DNA of 64,000 nucleotides from contig CACEVU010000001.1 in NCBI GenBank assembly GCA_902563105.1, positions 427,755 to 491,754 on the forward strand, given 5' to 3'. The translations under genes were made by a program, and so were the position numbers. Position 1 is the stretch's first letter. Each line of letters begins with the position of its first letter. The stretch comes from an uncultured SAR86 cluster bacterium (GTDB lineage: Bacteria; Pseudomonadota; Gammaproteobacteria; Magnimaribacterales; AG-339-G14). The notes beneath the pieces are model-generated. The model made no database searches, was not told the origin of the DNA, and saw nothing but the letters and a program-made list of their open reading frames with translations. Positions 8,083-18,094 of this stretch are shown in pieces.

Positions 8083-10526
8083 GTAGTTTCTTTAATTTTC
8101 TAGTTGATAAGTCAAAATTTTTTATTTTCTTTTTATTCGTATTATCTGTAGTAAGTTTAATTGGCTTACCCAGGTTTCAACTCGACGCTTCCTCTGACAC
8201 TTTATTACTAGATAATGATCCAGATTTAAAAATTTATAGAGAAAACTCTAGAAAATATGGATCTAGTGATTTTCTGGTTATAGCTTTTACTCCAAAAGCG
8301 GAAATCTTCAATCCAGAAACAATAACTTTATTGAAAGAGTTAGTTAAAGATTTAAATGATATTAAGGGTATAAAAAATGTTTTAAGTTTATTTGATGTTC
8401 CATTGCTTCAATATTCTGATCAATCAATTAGCGAACTTGCTGATAACGTAATTACGCTATCTACAGATGATGTAGATCTAAGAAAAGCTAAATATGAATT
8501 TGAAACAAATGAAGTATATAGGGGGTTACTTATCAGCGATGATCTTAAAACTATTGCTTTTCAAATGTCTTTAGAACCAAATTCACTTTATCAAAATATA
8601 ATTTCTGAGAGATATGATTTATTAGATCAAAAAGATTTATTAGAAAAAGAAGAATATTTATCGAGTCTTGAAAAGATAAATCAAGAGATAGAAAAACAAA
8701 AGAAAATAAATCTTTCCAACGAAGCAAATCTCATCAAAGAAGTAAGAAACGTAACAAGCCGTTATAGTAATCAAGGTGAGATCTTTCTAGGTGGAGGAGC
8801 AATGATTGCTCATGACACCATTCAGATGATTCAGCAAGACTTGATCGTTTTTGGAATAGCTGTTTTCTTTATGTTTGTATTTATTTTGTCTTTGATTTTT
8901 AGACAGCTTAGATGGGTAGTAATTCCTTTGCTGTCAGCCGGATTATCAGCATTACTTACAACTGGCCTAATAAGTTGGTTAGGATGGAAGGTAACTGTAG
9001 TTTCAGCAAATTTTATTGCACTACTGATGATTATTGGAATTTCTCTAACTGTTCATCTTGTTGTTAGATATAGAGAAATAATATCCAGATCTTCAGAGCT
9101 TTCTCACGAAGATGCTTTAAAAAAGACACTTACTCAAATGTTCTTGCCATGTTTATACACTGCTCTAACGACAATGGTTGCTTTTGCGTCTCTGATAATT
9201 AGCGATATAAGACCCATCATAGACTTTGGCTTATTAATGGTTTTAAGTATTTTTATTGCGTTCACAATATCTTTTATATTTTTTGGAACTTTAGCTTCAT
9301 TAATGAGTAAAAATACAAAAGATACAAAAGTCGATTATTCAACTGGCTTTACAACATCAATAAATTCGTTGGTTGTTAGATTTAAAAATATTATTTTATT
9401 AGTTTCGTTAGCAGGCCTAATCTTTGCACTAATAGGAATAAGTAAACTCAGCGTTGAAAACAAATTTATAGACTATTTCAAACCATCAACAGAGATATAT
9501 CAAGGGTTGTCTTTAATAGACAAAAAACTTGGAGGAACGGCACCGTTGGATATTATCATCTCCGCTCCAAGTGAAGCTCTTGAAGAAAAAAATGTTTTTG
9601 ATGATGAAGATTTTGATGATTTTGGAGTAGAGACAGAAGAGTATGGTTACTGGTTTAATACAAAAAGTTTAAGTTTTTTAGAAGAAATACATGATTATTT
9701 AGAAGGAAGACCAGAAATTGGAAAGGTGTTATCAGTTTCAAGTGCTATCAAGCTAGCAGAAATAGCAAAAGGTGAAAAATTAGATGATCTAGAACTTGCA
9801 CTTTTAAGAAAAGTTCTTCCTGAAGATATCAATAATCAATTATTAAGTGCTTATATATCAGATGATGATAACCAGGTTAGATTGTCAGCCAGAGTAATAG
9901 AGTCAATGGATGGATTAAACAGAAAAAATTTAATTCAAGAAGTAAAAATGGATCTAATACAAGATTATGATCTTAGTGCAGAGCAATTTTATTTATCTGG
10001 TATATCAGTTATTTATAACAACCTTTTACAAAGTCTTTTTCAGTCTTTGATTGGAAGTTTGACTATCGTATTCAGTGCCATTTTTGTAATGTTTATATTA
10101 CTTTTTCGATCCCTTTATATGGCGCTAATCGCAATGATTCCAAACTTATTATCAGCCGCAAGCGTTCTCGGAATAATCGGCTGGTCAGGAATTCCTCTGG
10201 ATATCATGACGGTAACTGTTGCTGCAATAAGTATTGGCATTGGTGTAGATAATACCATTCACTATGTACACAGATTCTTGAAAGAATATGAAGAGAAAAA
10301 AAATTATGATGTAGCAATTAAAAACAGTCATTCTACAATTGGCAGAGCAATGTTTTATACTTCACTTACAATAGTTTTAGGTTTTATGATTCTTGTAACT
10401 TCCAATTTTAATCCAAGTGTATTCTTTGGAATTTTTACATCTTTTTCAATGATCATTGCGATATTAGCTGCTTTAATGTTACTTCCAGTCTTGATAAGAC
10501 ATTTAAAACCTTTTGGAAAAAATTAG
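8079..10526 (+). CDS. RND/MMPL superfamily exporter
   Basis: Inner-membrane protein of 815 residues with the duplicated RND-like plan: TM1 near residue 15-32, a large periplasmic loop to about residue 245, five helices (250-410), a second single helix near 440, another periplasmic loop, and five more helices to the end. This matches the COG1033 predicted exporters (the size of HpnN/MmpL-like proteins), not the longer AcrB pumps. Such proteins often move hydrophobic lipids such as hopanoids. No membrane-fusion partner is adjacent. Its start overlaps trhO by 4 bases, and the racemase gene follows without a gap, so a lipid-linked role is a reasonable inference. Confidence 0.88.
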   Translation: MSSFFNFLVDKSKFFIFFLFVLSVVSLIGLPRFQLDASSDTLLLDNDPDLKIYRENSRKYGSSDFLVIAFTPKAEIFNPETITLLKELVKDLNDIKGIKNVLSLFDVPLLQYSDQSISELADNVITLSTDDVDLRKAKYEFETNEVYRGLLISDDLKTIAFQMSLEPNSLYQNIISERYDLLDQKDLLEKEEYLSSLEKINQEIEKQKKINLSNEANLIKEVRNVTSRYSNQGEIFLGGGAMIAHDTIQMIQQDLIVFGIAVFFMFVFILSLIFRQLRWVVIPLLSAGLSALLTTGLISWLGWKVTVVSANFIALLMIIGISLTVHLVVRYREIISRSSELSHEDALKKTLTQMFLPCLYTALTTMVAFASLIISDIRPIIDFGLLMVLSIFIAFTISFIFFGTLASLMSKNTKDTKVDYSTGFTTSINSLVVRFKNIILLVSLAGLIFALIGISKLSVENKFIDYFKPSTEIYQGLSLIDKKLGGTAPLDIIISAPSEALEEKNVFDDEDFDDFGVETEEYGYWFNTKSLSFLEEIHDYLEGRPEIGKVLSVSSAIKLAEIAKGEKLDDLELALLRKVLPEDINNQLLSAYISDDDNQVRLSARVIESMDGLNRKNLIQEVKMDLIQDYDLSAEQFYLSGISVIYNNLLQSLFQSLIGSLTIVFSAIFVMFILLFRSLYMALIAMIPNLLSAASVLGIIGWSGIPLDIMTVTVAAISIGIGVDNTIHYVHRFLKEYEEKKNYDVAIKNSHSTIGRAMFYTSLTIVLGFMILVTSNFNPSVFFGIFTSFSMIIAILAALMLLPVLIRHLKPFGKN

Positions 10527-11660
10527 GTGGGACCTCTCAAAGATATAAAAATTATAGAAATGGCAGGTATTGGACCTGCGCCTTTCTGTGGAATGATTTT
10601 AGCTGACATGGGCGCTGAAGTGATTTCAGTTGACAGAATTACTTCTGCTGGAAGAGGCTCAAGTGCAGATATTGCTTCTCGGGGGAAAAAATCAATCGCA
10701 ATAGATATTCGAAAAGAAGAGGGTCAGGAAATAATAAAAAAATTAATCTTAAATGCTGATGTTCTTATAGAAGGTTTTAGACCAGGTGTGATGGAAAAAA
10801 ATAATCTTGGTCCAGATGATCTTCTTAAAATAAATCCAAAATTAATTTTTGGAAGAATGACGGGATGGGGGCAAAGTGGCCCCCTTGCGAATGCTGCTGG
10901 ACATGATATCAACTATATTGCTTTGAGCGGTGTATTAGGCGCTATTGGAAAAAAAGATTCACCTCCACCACCGCCTTTAAATCTTATAGGTGATTTTGGT
11001 GGGGGAGGCATGCTTTTGGCTCTCGGAGTTTGTGCTGCTTTAAATACTGTAAACAAAGAGGGTAAAGGACAAGTTATTGATGCAGCGATGACAGAAGGGT
11101 CAGCATTACTGATGAGTATGATGTATGGAATGCTTAATTCAGGAATCTGGATAGATGATAGAGACTCTAATCTCCTAGATGGAGCAGCACATTTTTATGG
11201 TTGTTACGAATGCAAAGACGGGAAATATATTTCTATTGGCTCTATAGAGCCTCAGTTTTATTCCTTATTAAAAGAAAAAATGAAAATTGATGAACAAATT
11301 TTTGATAACCAAATGGATAAGGAATCTTGGCCAATACTTCGAAAAAACTTGGAAACAAGATTCATGGATAAAACTCGCGACGAATGGTGCGAAATTATGG
11401 AAGGAACAGACATTTGTTTTGCTCCAGTATTATCAATGAAAGAAGCAATGAACCACAAACATAATCTCGAAAGACAATCTTTTTTTACCCTGGAAAATGT
11501 GGCGCAACCTTCACCAGCACCTAAGTTTTCTCATACGAAAAGTGAAGTCAGTAATCCTCCTGTTAAAGTTGGCACCCATACCAAAGAAATAATTGAATCT
11601 TTAGGTTTAAAAAATCAGATTGAGGAACTTATTTCTGAAAAAATTATTGCTCAAGCTTAA
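10527..11660 (+). CDS. CaiB/BaiF CoA-transferase family, alpha-methylacyl-CoA racemase type
   Basis: Protein of 377 residues in family III CoA-transferases. It keeps the residues that define alpha-methylacyl-CoA racemase in the mycobacterial enzyme: His and Asp in GHDINYIALSG, Asp in PLNLIGDFGGGGM, and Glu in SIGSIEPQFY. That supports epimerising 2-methyl branched acyl-CoAs such as those from isoprenoid or sterol side chains. The GTG start at 10527 directly abuts the exporter's TAG stop. The 3' end overlaps the convergent tatD by 17 bases. A P450, an acyl-CoA ligase and an SDR dehydrogenase elsewhere in the window fit branched-lipid catabolism. Confidence 0.92.
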   Translation: MGPLKDIKIIEMAGIGPAPFCGMILADMGAEVISVDRITSAGRGSSADIASRGKKSIAIDIRKEEGQEIIKKLILNADVLIEGFRPGVMEKNNLGPDDLLKINPKLIFGRMTGWGQSGPLANAAGHDINYIALSGVLGAIGKKDSPPPPPLNLIGDFGGGGMLLALGVCAALNTVNKEGKGQVIDAAMTEGSALLMSMMYGMLNSGIWIDDRDSNLLDGAAHFYGCYECKDGKYISIGSIEPQFYSLLKEKMKIDEQIFDNQMDKESWPILRKNLETRFMDKTRDEWCEIMEGTDICFAPVLSMKEAMNHKHNLERQSFFTLENVAQPSPAPKFSHTKSEVSNPPVKVGTHTKEIIESLGLKNQIEELISEKIIAQA

Positions 11661-12447
11661 AAAATTCTAAACTGTTCTCATAAAGTAAGCCTGCAATCTC
11701 TTCTATATCTTTTTTTTGTAAATCTGCTATCCGCTTTGCAATTTCATAAATATATTTAGGTTCGTTTCGTCTTCCTTTTACCTTTAGATTCTTTGGAAGA
11801 AGATACGGTGAATCGGTTTCTATCATGACTCTGTCAAGAGGCATGGAGGAAATTAAACTTTCCATATGTTTTCCTCTTTTTGGATCACATATCCAACCGG
11901 TAAAGCCTATCCAAAAACCTTTTTCTAAATATTCGTAAAATTCTTTTTTATTTTCAGTAAAACAATGGACTACTGCATTAACGTTTAAATCAAAATTATT
12001 AAGACAACTCATAAAGCTTTCATGAGCTTCTCTTTGATGCATAAAAATTGGAAGTGTTAATTCTTGAGCAATTTCTAATTGAGATTCAAAACAAATAATT
12101 TGATTTTCTTTTAATGAAAAGTTTCTATTGAAATCTAACCCAGTTTCGCCAACAGCTTTTATTAAAGAATTTGTACATAGCTTTTTTATATCTTCTATAT
12201 TTGATTCAATAAATGTATCTGCATAATGAGGATGAATTCCACAAGTGGTAATAAAAAAATCCTTATCAGATCCAGCAATTTTTAAAGAAAGTTTTGTATC
12301 TTCTATAGACGTGCTGGTTATACAAATTTTTTTTATTCCTGTAGATTTAGCATTTCTTATTACATCACAAAGATCTTTGTTAAAAGATTCATGAGTAAGA
12401 TTGGCTCCTATGTCAAAATATGTATTATGTTTCATAACCTTGTTCAT
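11644..12447 (-). CDS. tatD: TatD-family metal-dependent DNase
   Basis: A 267-residue TIM-barrel hydrolase very close in pattern to E. coli TatD: start FDIGANLTH, GETGLDFNRNFS, FMHQREAHE, HCFTENK, GFTGWICD, ETDSPYLLP and the RRNEP motif. The metal ligands (His, Glu, His, His, Asp) are all in place, except that the first HxH is replaced by GANLTH, as in true TatD. The family has magnesium-dependent 3'-5' exonuclease activity on DNA and RNA. The start may be the second methionine (12435), giving MKHNTYFDIG. It runs against the racemase (17-base overlap) and diverges from the thioesterase across only 17 bases. Confidence 0.93.
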   Translation of the reverse strand: MNKVMKHNTYFDIGANLTHESFNKDLCDVIRNAKSTGIKKICITSTSIEDTKLSLKIAGSDKDFFITTCGIHPHYADTFIESNIEDIKKLCTNSLIKAVGETGLDFNRNFSLKENQIICFESQLEIAQELTLPIFMHQREAHESFMSCLNNFDLNVNAVVHCFTENKKEFYEYLEKGFWIGFTGWICDPKRGKHMESLISSMPLDRVMIETDSPYLLPKNLKVKGRRNEPKYIYEIAKRIADLQKKDIEEIAGLLYENSLEFFKLEQ

Positions 12448-12464
12448 AAAGATAAAACTGTTTC

Positions 12465-13271
12465 ATGAGTATTTATAAAAAATTTAATGAAGATATTAGC
12501 GTAATTAAAGTTTCGGATAGAAACTTTACAGCAAATATTTCAGAAAATTGGAGTATTGGTCAAACTGCAAACGGCGGTTATTCAATGGCAATCATTGCAA
12601 AAGCTTGTTCAGAACATTTAAATCATAAAGATCCTTTAGTTCTTTCTGCCAACTATCTAGAAAGAGTAGAATTTGGTCCTGCGGATATTGAAATTTCTAA
12701 GATTTCTTCTTCAAAAAGCACATCAACAGCATCTATAACATTGAAACAAAGAGGATTAATAAAAATTTTTGCTACTGCAACATTTACAGATTTTTCTAAA
12801 ATGAGAGGTATTAATGAAAAATTAAGGGAAGAACCAATTTTCGATTCGTATGAAGATTGTATTCAAGTTCCTTATAAAGAGGGTTTCAATCCAAAATTGG
12901 ATAAGAATTTAGAAAAAAAATATTGTTTAGATTCTATTTGGTGGGATAAACCCAATGATACAAACAATGCATGTTTAAATTTATATATGGGGTGGAAAGA
13001 TGGTGGCAGGGTAGATTTATTTGGATTAATTTTATTTTTAGATGCAACAACTCCTCCTATTTTTAATAAAATGGGAACTGTTGGCTGGGTACCAACTCTG
13101 ACATTAACTTCTCATATAAGAAACCTTCCTAAGCCAGGACCTTTAAAGGTCATTGCAAAGACAGAATTCATTACCAATAACTATATTGAAGAAGATAGAG
13201 AGATTTGGGATACAGAAGGAAATTTAGTTGGTCAATCAAAGCAATTAGCCAAGTTAAGAATTAAGAAATAA
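12465..13271 (+). CDS. acyl-CoA thioesterase family protein (double hotdog)
   Basis: Protein of 268 residues with the 4HBT_3/TesB-like double hotdog plan. The N-terminal half has the characteristic WSIGQTANGGYSMAIIAKA stretch, and the C-terminal half carries LFGLILFLDATTPPIF and ends with REIWDTEGNLVGQSKQLA, typical of the second hotdog's central helix and strand. The family hydrolyses acyl-CoA to free acid and CoA, with Asp/Gln/Ser or Thr as catalytic residues. It diverges from tatD with a 17-base spacer. It sits near the racemase, consistent with fatty or branched acyl-CoA turnover. The chain-length preference cannot be told. Confidence 0.85.
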   Translation: MSIYKKFNEDISVIKVSDRNFTANISENWSIGQTANGGYSMAIIAKACSEHLNHKDPLVLSANYLERVEFGPADIEISKISSSKSTSTASITLKQRGLIKIFATATFTDFSKMRGINEKLREEPIFDSYEDCIQVPYKEGFNPKLDKNLEKKYCLDSIWWDKPNDTNNACLNLYMGWKDGGRVDLFGLILFLDATTPPIFNKMGTVGWVPTLTLTSHIRNLPKPGPLKVIAKTEFITNNYIEEDREIWDTEGNLVGQSKQLAKLRIKK

Positions 13272-13327
13272 TCTTAAAAAAATTGTTATCATAAGTCTTT
13301 AAAAATTCTCAATATAGGAAATACTTT

Positions 13328-14182
13328 ATGAAATTCAAAGGTACAAAATCATACATAGCAACTGATGATTTAAGTTTGTCGGTCAATGCTGCAATAGCTT
13401 TAGAGAGACCATTATTAATTAAAGGTGAACCTGGTACGGGTAAAACAATGCTTGCACTTGAGGTTGCCAAATCTTTAGATCTTCCTTTAATAGAATGGCA
13501 CATAAAATCTACGACAAAAGCTCAACAAGGCCTCTACGAATATGATGCTGTTACAAGGCTTAGAGATTCGCAACTTGGCGATGAAAGAGTAAAAGATATT
13601 TCTAACTACATCCAAAAGGGAAAACTTTGGGAGGCTTTTACTTCGGAAAAACAAGCAGTTCTGTTAATAGATGAGATCGATAAAGCAGATATCGAATTTC
13701 CCAATGATCTTTTACAGGAAATAGACAGAATGGAATTTTACGTCTACGAAACTAAAGAAACAATCAAAGCAACTACAAGACCAATTGTGATTATTTCCAG
13801 TAACAATGAAAAAGAACTTCCAGACGCTTTCTTGAGAAGATGTTTTTTTCATTATATTTCTTTTCCAGATAGAGAAACAATGAAAGAGATTATTAAAGTT
13901 CATCATCCAAAGGTTAAAGAAAAACTTGTTAAAGAAGCTCTCGATATATTTTTTGATGTCAGAAAAGTTCCTGGATTAAAAAAGAAACCTTCGACCTCAG
14001 AATTAGTTGATTGGTTAAAATTATTAATGGCAGATGATCTCCCAGATGAAATTCTAAAAAATAGAGATCCTTCGAAAGCAATTCCACCTCTTTATGGGGC
14101 CTTAGTAAAAAATGAACAAGACGTTCAATTATTGGAAAGATTAGCCTTTATGACCAGAAGAGAAGGTAATAACCAAAATTAG
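13328..14182 (+). CDS. MoxR-family AAA+ ATPase
   Basis: AAA+ ATPase of 284 residues. Walker A is GEPGTGKT (residues 33-40), Walker B is LLIDEIDKAD near residue 115, and an arginine-rich sensor region follows (PDAFLRRCFFHY). Size and motifs match the MoxR class that acts as a chaperone-like partner of VWA-domain proteins, which is exactly the neighbour 4 bases downstream. Such pairs assist metal-cofactor insertion or complex maturation (for example CoxD/CoxE for CO dehydrogenase), but no molybdoenzyme gene is in this window, so the client is unknown. Confidence 0.93.
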   Translation: MKFKGTKSYIATDDLSLSVNAAIALERPLLIKGEPGTGKTMLALEVAKSLDLPLIEWHIKSTTKAQQGLYEYDAVTRLRDSQLGDERVKDISNYIQKGKLWEAFTSEKQAVLLIDEIDKADIEFPNDLLQEIDRMEFYVYETKETIKATTRPIVIISSNNEKELPDAFLRRCFFHYISFPDRETMKEIIKVHHPKVKEKLVKEALDIFFDVRKVPGLKKKPSTSELVDWLKLLMADDLPDEILKNRDPSKAIPPLYGALVKNEQDVQLLERLAFMTRREGNNQN

Positions 14183-14186
14183 ATAA

Positions 14187-15365
14187 ATGTTAATAAATCT
14201 CTTTAAAACTTTAAAAGAAGTTGGAGTCCCATGCACACTAAGAGAGCTATTGGATTTAATTTCTGGACTTGAAAAGCAGGTTATTTTTGCTGATATTGAT
14301 GATTTTTATTATTTATCAAGATCCGTTCTTGTTAAAGATGAAAAACACTACGATAAATTTGATCGCGCCTTCGATATTTATTTCAAAGGTCTTGAAACAC
14401 TTGACGATGTGCTTCAGGCTTTAGTTCCTGAAGAATGGCTTAGAAAAGAGTTCGAAAAGTTTTTAACAGAAGATGAGTTAAAAAAAATTGAAACTATGGG
14501 AGGCCTAGAAAAACTTCTTTCAGAGTTTAAAAAACGATTGGAAGAACAAAAAGGTAAACATCAAAAGGGTGATAAATGGGTCGGTACCGGAGGTACATCT
14601 CCTTTCGGTAATGCTGGATCCCACCCCGAAGGTATCCGCGTTGATGGAGAGGGAAAGGAAAATAAAGCTGTTAAAGTCTGGCAACAAAGAGATTTTAAAA
14701 ATTTAGATGATTCCGTAGAACTTGGGACCAGAAATATAAAAGTAGCCTTAAGAAGATTAAGAAAATTCATAAGGCAGTCAAATGAAGAAGAATTAGATTT
14801 AGATGACACTATTAAAAGTACAGCAAAAAACGCAGGACTTCTTGATATTAAAATGATTCCAGAAAAGACTAATGCAGTTAAGGTTTTAGTTTTCTTTGAT
14901 GTCGGAGGGTCAATGGATCCACACATAAAAATCTGTGAAGAGCTTTTTTCTGCATGCAAGACAGAATTCAAAAATTTAGAATATTTTTACTTTCACAATT
15001 TTATTTATGAAACCGTCTGGAAAGATAACAGACGGAGACACAATGAAAGAATGAAGACAGATGACATTATTCATAAGTATGCATCCGATTACAAAATAAT
15101 TTTTGTTGGTGACGCAACTATGGCTCCATATGAAATAACTAATCCGGGCGGAAGCATTGAACATTGGAATGAAGAAGCAGGTTCAGTTTGGATGAAAAAA
15201 ATTATGACAACATATGATAAATTGATTTGGCTAAATCCTGTTCCTGAAGAACATTGGGATTATTCATCATCAATTGAAATTTCAAGACATCTTATAGAAG
15301 ATCATATGTTTCCTTTAACTCTTAAAGGGTTAGAAGACGGAATGTCATTTTTATCAAAAAAATAA
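14187..15365 (+). CDS. VWA-domain protein, CoxE-like
   Basis: Protein of 392 residues with a C-terminal von Willebrand A domain. The MIDAS-like motif is VFFDVGGSMDPH, the DVGGS form seen in the CoxE-like/COG3825 group in place of DxSxS, followed by a GDATMAPYE stretch with a conserved Asp. The N-terminal half is helical and charged, with a Gly/Ser-rich linker near residues 130-150 (GTGGTSPFGNAGSHPEG). It is the partner of the MoxR ATPase 4 bases upstream and is followed 2 bases later by the ABC ATPase, so all are probably one operon. Confidence 0.9.
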   Translation: MLINLFKTLKEVGVPCTLRELLDLISGLEKQVIFADIDDFYYLSRSVLVKDEKHYDKFDRAFDIYFKGLETLDDVLQALVPEEWLRKEFEKFLTEDELKKIETMGGLEKLLSEFKKRLEEQKGKHQKGDKWVGTGGTSPFGNAGSHPEGIRVDGEGKENKAVKVWQQRDFKNLDDSVELGTRNIKVALRRLRKFIRQSNEEELDLDDTIKSTAKNAGLLDIKMIPEKTNAVKVLVFFDVGGSMDPHIKICEELFSACKTEFKNLEYFYFHNFIYETVWKDNRRRHNERMKTDDIIHKYASDYKIIFVGDATMAPYEITNPGGSIEHWNEEAGSVWMKKIMTTYDKLIWLNPVPEEHWDYSSSIEISRHLIEDHMFPLTLKGLEDGMSFLSKK

Positions 15366-15367
15366 AT

Positions 15368-16282
15368 TTGAAAGCTCTAGAAATAAAAAATCTTACGAAG
15401 ATTTACGACAATAATCTTATTGCTTTGGATAATATTTCATTTGAAGTAGAAAAAGGTGATTTCTATGCGCTACTTGGACCCAATGGTGCAGGCAAATCTA
15501 CAATGATCGGCATTATTAGTTCCTTAGTGAACAAATCATCTGGTCTGGTAAAAATTTTAGGCCTTGATATTGATACTCACCACTCTGAAGCAAAAAAAAA
15601 GATAGGAATCGTCGGCCAAGAAGTTAATTTTAATCAATTTGAAACGGTTCATAATGTTTTGTTGCATCAAGCAGGATTTTTCGGTCTTCCTTTTTCAGAT
15701 ATAAAAAAAAATTCTGAATATTTTCTTAAAAGGTTAGATCTTTGGGACAAAAGAAATGAGCAGGGAAGGAATTTATCCGGTGGAATGAAACGAAGACTGA
15801 TGGTTGCTAAAGCTTTAGTAAACATTCCTGAACTGCTTATATTAGATGAACCAACTGCAGGAGTGGATACTGAATTAAGAAGATCTTTATGGGAATTTTT
15901 GGTAGAAATAAATAAGAAAGGAACAACCATTATATTAACGACTCACTACTTAGAAGAAGCAGAAAGACTCTGTAAGAACATTTCAATTATTGACAATGGA
16001 AAAATAGTTAGAAATTCTAATATGAACTCATTTCTTAGAGAAATTGAGATGGAGACTTTTATTTTTGATCTGAAAGAGAAAACTTCTAAAGAGTTATATT
16101 CAGAAGATTTTGTAATTAATAAAATAAATGAAACAACTTTTTCTGTTCAAGCCAACAAAGGTACGAATTTAAATTCAATATTCGATTTTTTTGATGAAGA
16201 AGAAATTGAAGTTTTAAGCATGAGAAACGAAACAAATCGTCTAGAAGAATTATTCTTAAAATTAACCAATAATGACAGCTAG
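15368..16282 (+). CDS. ABC transporter ATP-binding protein (ABC-2 type exporter)
   Basis: ATPase subunit of 304 residues. Walker A is GPNGAGKS (37-44), the signature is LSGGMKRRL, Walker B is LLILDEPTAG with the following VDTELRR, and the switch histidine is in LTTHYLEE. The extra C-terminal region of about 80 residues is usual for drug- or polysaccharide-type ABC-2 exporters. The start is TTG at 15368, two bases after the VWA gene. It overlaps its permease by 11 bases, so the two are clearly a pair. The substrate is not evident. Confidence 0.92.
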   Translation: MKALEIKNLTKIYDNNLIALDNISFEVEKGDFYALLGPNGAGKSTMIGIISSLVNKSSGLVKILGLDIDTHHSEAKKKIGIVGQEVNFNQFETVHNVLLHQAGFFGLPFSDIKKNSEYFLKRLDLWDKRNEQGRNLSGGMKRRLMVAKALVNIPELLILDEPTAGVDTELRRSLWEFLVEINKKGTTIILTTHYLEEAERLCKNISIIDNGKIVRNSNMNSFLREIEMETFIFDLKEKTSKELYSEDFVINKINETTFSVQANKGTNLNSIFDFFDEEEIEVLSMRNETNRLEELFLKLTNNDS

Positions 16283-17045
16283 AGAACAAGTTAGATCTTT
16301 ATTTATTCTACTTAGAAAGGAAGTTCTAAGATTTTTTAGGATTTGGAGTCAAACATTAATTCCCTCAGTACTTACAACTATTCTATATTTTTTAATTTTT
16401 GGTACCTTTATTGGTGAAAGAATAGGAAAAATGTCAGGGTTTGATTATATGCAATTTATGGCTCCTGGCTTAGTCATGTTAGCAGTGATTACGAATGCTT
16501 ATTCAAACGTCGTTTCTTCGTTTTTTGGAGTCAAATTTCAAAGGAGTATCGAAGAGCTTCTAGTATCTCCTATGCCTAATTATTTAATTCTAATTGGTTT
16601 CGTTTTAGGAGGGGTTGCAAGGGGAATTATAGTAGGATTTCTAGTATTACTGACTTCTTTAATTTTTACAGATATCAGTGTTCAGAATGTTCCATTGACT
16701 TTATTAGTAGTCATCATGACAGCTTTTTTATTTTCAATTGCAGGATTTCTAAATGCCTTATTTGCGGATAATTTTGATGACATAAGCATTGTTCCTACTT
16801 TTATCCTTACACCTTTGATTTATCTTGGAGGAGTTTTTTATTCCGTTGATCTTTTATCAGATACTTGGCAATTGGTTTCCAAAGCAAATCCCTTGTTGTA
16901 TATGGTCAATGCATTTAGATATGGAATGATTGGGATATCCGATATAAATGTACAGTTTGCATTATTAATGATAACTTTTTTTATAATTTTATTTTTTTCA
17001 ATAGCATATTATTTGCTAAATAAAGGATATGGTATAAGAACCTAA
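16272..17045 (+). CDS. ABC-2 type transporter permease
   Basis: Integral membrane permease of 257 residues with six predicted helices. It has the ABC-2 signature near the end (NPLLYMVNAFRYGMIG) and the PLIYLGGVFYSVDLL segment, which resembles YadH/NodJ-type permeases. It works with the ATPase at 15368, with which it overlaps by 11 bases. The TAA stop shares its last base with the ATG of the beta-propeller gene. Function: export or flipping of an unidentified compound. Confidence 0.92.
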   Translation: MTAREQVRSLFILLRKEVLRFFRIWSQTLIPSVLTTILYFLIFGTFIGERIGKMSGFDYMQFMAPGLVMLAVITNAYSNVVSSFFGVKFQRSIEELLVSPMPNYLILIGFVLGGVARGIIVGFLVLLTSLIFTDISVQNVPLTLLVVIMTAFLFSIAGFLNALFADNFDDISIVPTFILTPLIYLGGVFYSVDLLSDTWQLVSKANPLLYMVNAFRYGMIGISDINVQFALLMITFFIILFFSIAYYLLNKGYGIRT

Positions 17046-18091
17046 TGTTCTACGATTTATTCATTTCAACAGTCTTTTTATTGTCATCATTCACCTTCAA
17101 TGATTTTAATGAGATTAACAATTGCAACGATGATGATATTTTTGAAATAAATTGTGGCTTTCAAAACCCTGAAGATCTTTATTTATCTCCATCAAAAGAG
17201 AAAATTATAATTTCTGAGTTTGGATCTTTGGCACCTAATACCAAATATGGAAATCTTTCTTACTTTGATTTATTTAGTAAAGAAAAAAAAGATTTTGAAA
17301 TTTCTTATGAATCTAATGATTGGGGAGATATTAATTGCAAGTTAAAAAGTAAAAGATTTTCACCTCATGGCATAGATCTAATTGAACGAAATGATGGCAA
17401 GTTTATGCTTGCTGTCATAAATCATCTCCCAGCAGAGACAATAGAATTATTTGAACTTACGGAAAATAAAGATATGAAACTAATTTGGAGAGGCTGTGTG
17501 GATGCCCCTGAAAATAAGTACTTTAACGATGTGGCTTTAAAGAAAGATGGTTCGTTTTATGCTACCAGCATGTTTGATGCAAATCTTTCTGAGTGGTCTT
17601 TAGTTTATGCAAGTATTTTCATCTCACAGACTGGTGAAGTCCATTTTTGGAACAAAGAAAAGGGGTTTATGGAAATTCAAAATACTTCGGGGTCATTTCC
17701 TAACGGAATAGATTTGTCAGAGAAAGAAGATTTTTTATATATTAATTATTGGTTTTCGGGAAAGACTGTTAAGTTTGATTTAAAAGATACTTCAGTTAAA
17801 TATGAACATTTTGGCGGAGGTAAAGATAATCTTTTAGTAACTGATTCTGGTTTGTGGGTAGCCGCACACAACTATTCTGGTATTGAGGGACTTCAATGTG
17901 ATGAATCAGTAATTCAATGTCCCTTACCTTTTACAATTCACCAACTTTCTTTGGAGGATCTAGAAGAAATTAATACATATACCTTTGCCGATAAACAAAT
18001 GGGAGCTGCAACTGTTGCATTGCCTCAGGATGATAAAATTTGGCTTGGAACATTTCATGGAGATAGAATAGCTAGCTTTTACATTGAATAA
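17045..18091 (+). CDS. SMP-30/gluconolactonase-like beta-propeller protein
   Basis: Protein of 348 residues, probably periplasmic: a hydrophobic N-terminus (residues 1-18) could be a signal or anchor. The remainder has the six-bladed propeller pattern of SMP-30, gluconolactonase and paraoxonase-like hydrolases, with HGIDLIE, KYFNDVALKKDGSFYAT and FPNGIDLS, each placing Asn/Asp/Glu candidates for a central calcium. Four cysteines near the start and at GLQCDESVIQC may form disulfides. Translation is coupled to the permease (1-base overlap). A lactonase or arylesterase activity is possible; no substrate can be named. Confidence 0.75.
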   Translation: MFYDLFISTVFLLSSFTFNDFNEINNCNDDDIFEINCGFQNPEDLYLSPSKEKIIISEFGSLAPNTKYGNLSYFDLFSKEKKDFEISYESNDWGDINCKLKSKRFSPHGIDLIERNDGKFMLAVINHLPAETIELFELTENKDMKLIWRGCVDAPENKYFNDVALKKDGSFYATSMFDANLSEWSLVYASIFISQTGEVHFWNKEKGFMEIQNTSGSFPNGIDLSEKEDFLYINYWFSGKTVKFDLKDTSVKYEHFGGGKDNLLVTDSGLWVAAHNYSGIEGLQCDESVIQCPLPFTIHQLSLEDLEEINTYTFADKQMGAATVALPQDDKIWLGTFHGDRIASFYIE

Positions 18092-18094
18092 GAT

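Noticed and set aside
14561..14971. 136-residue open frame on the minus strand inside the VWA gene
   Set aside because: It is antisense to a well-supported gene, with Ser/Phe-rich composition typical of a shadow frame and no start signal.
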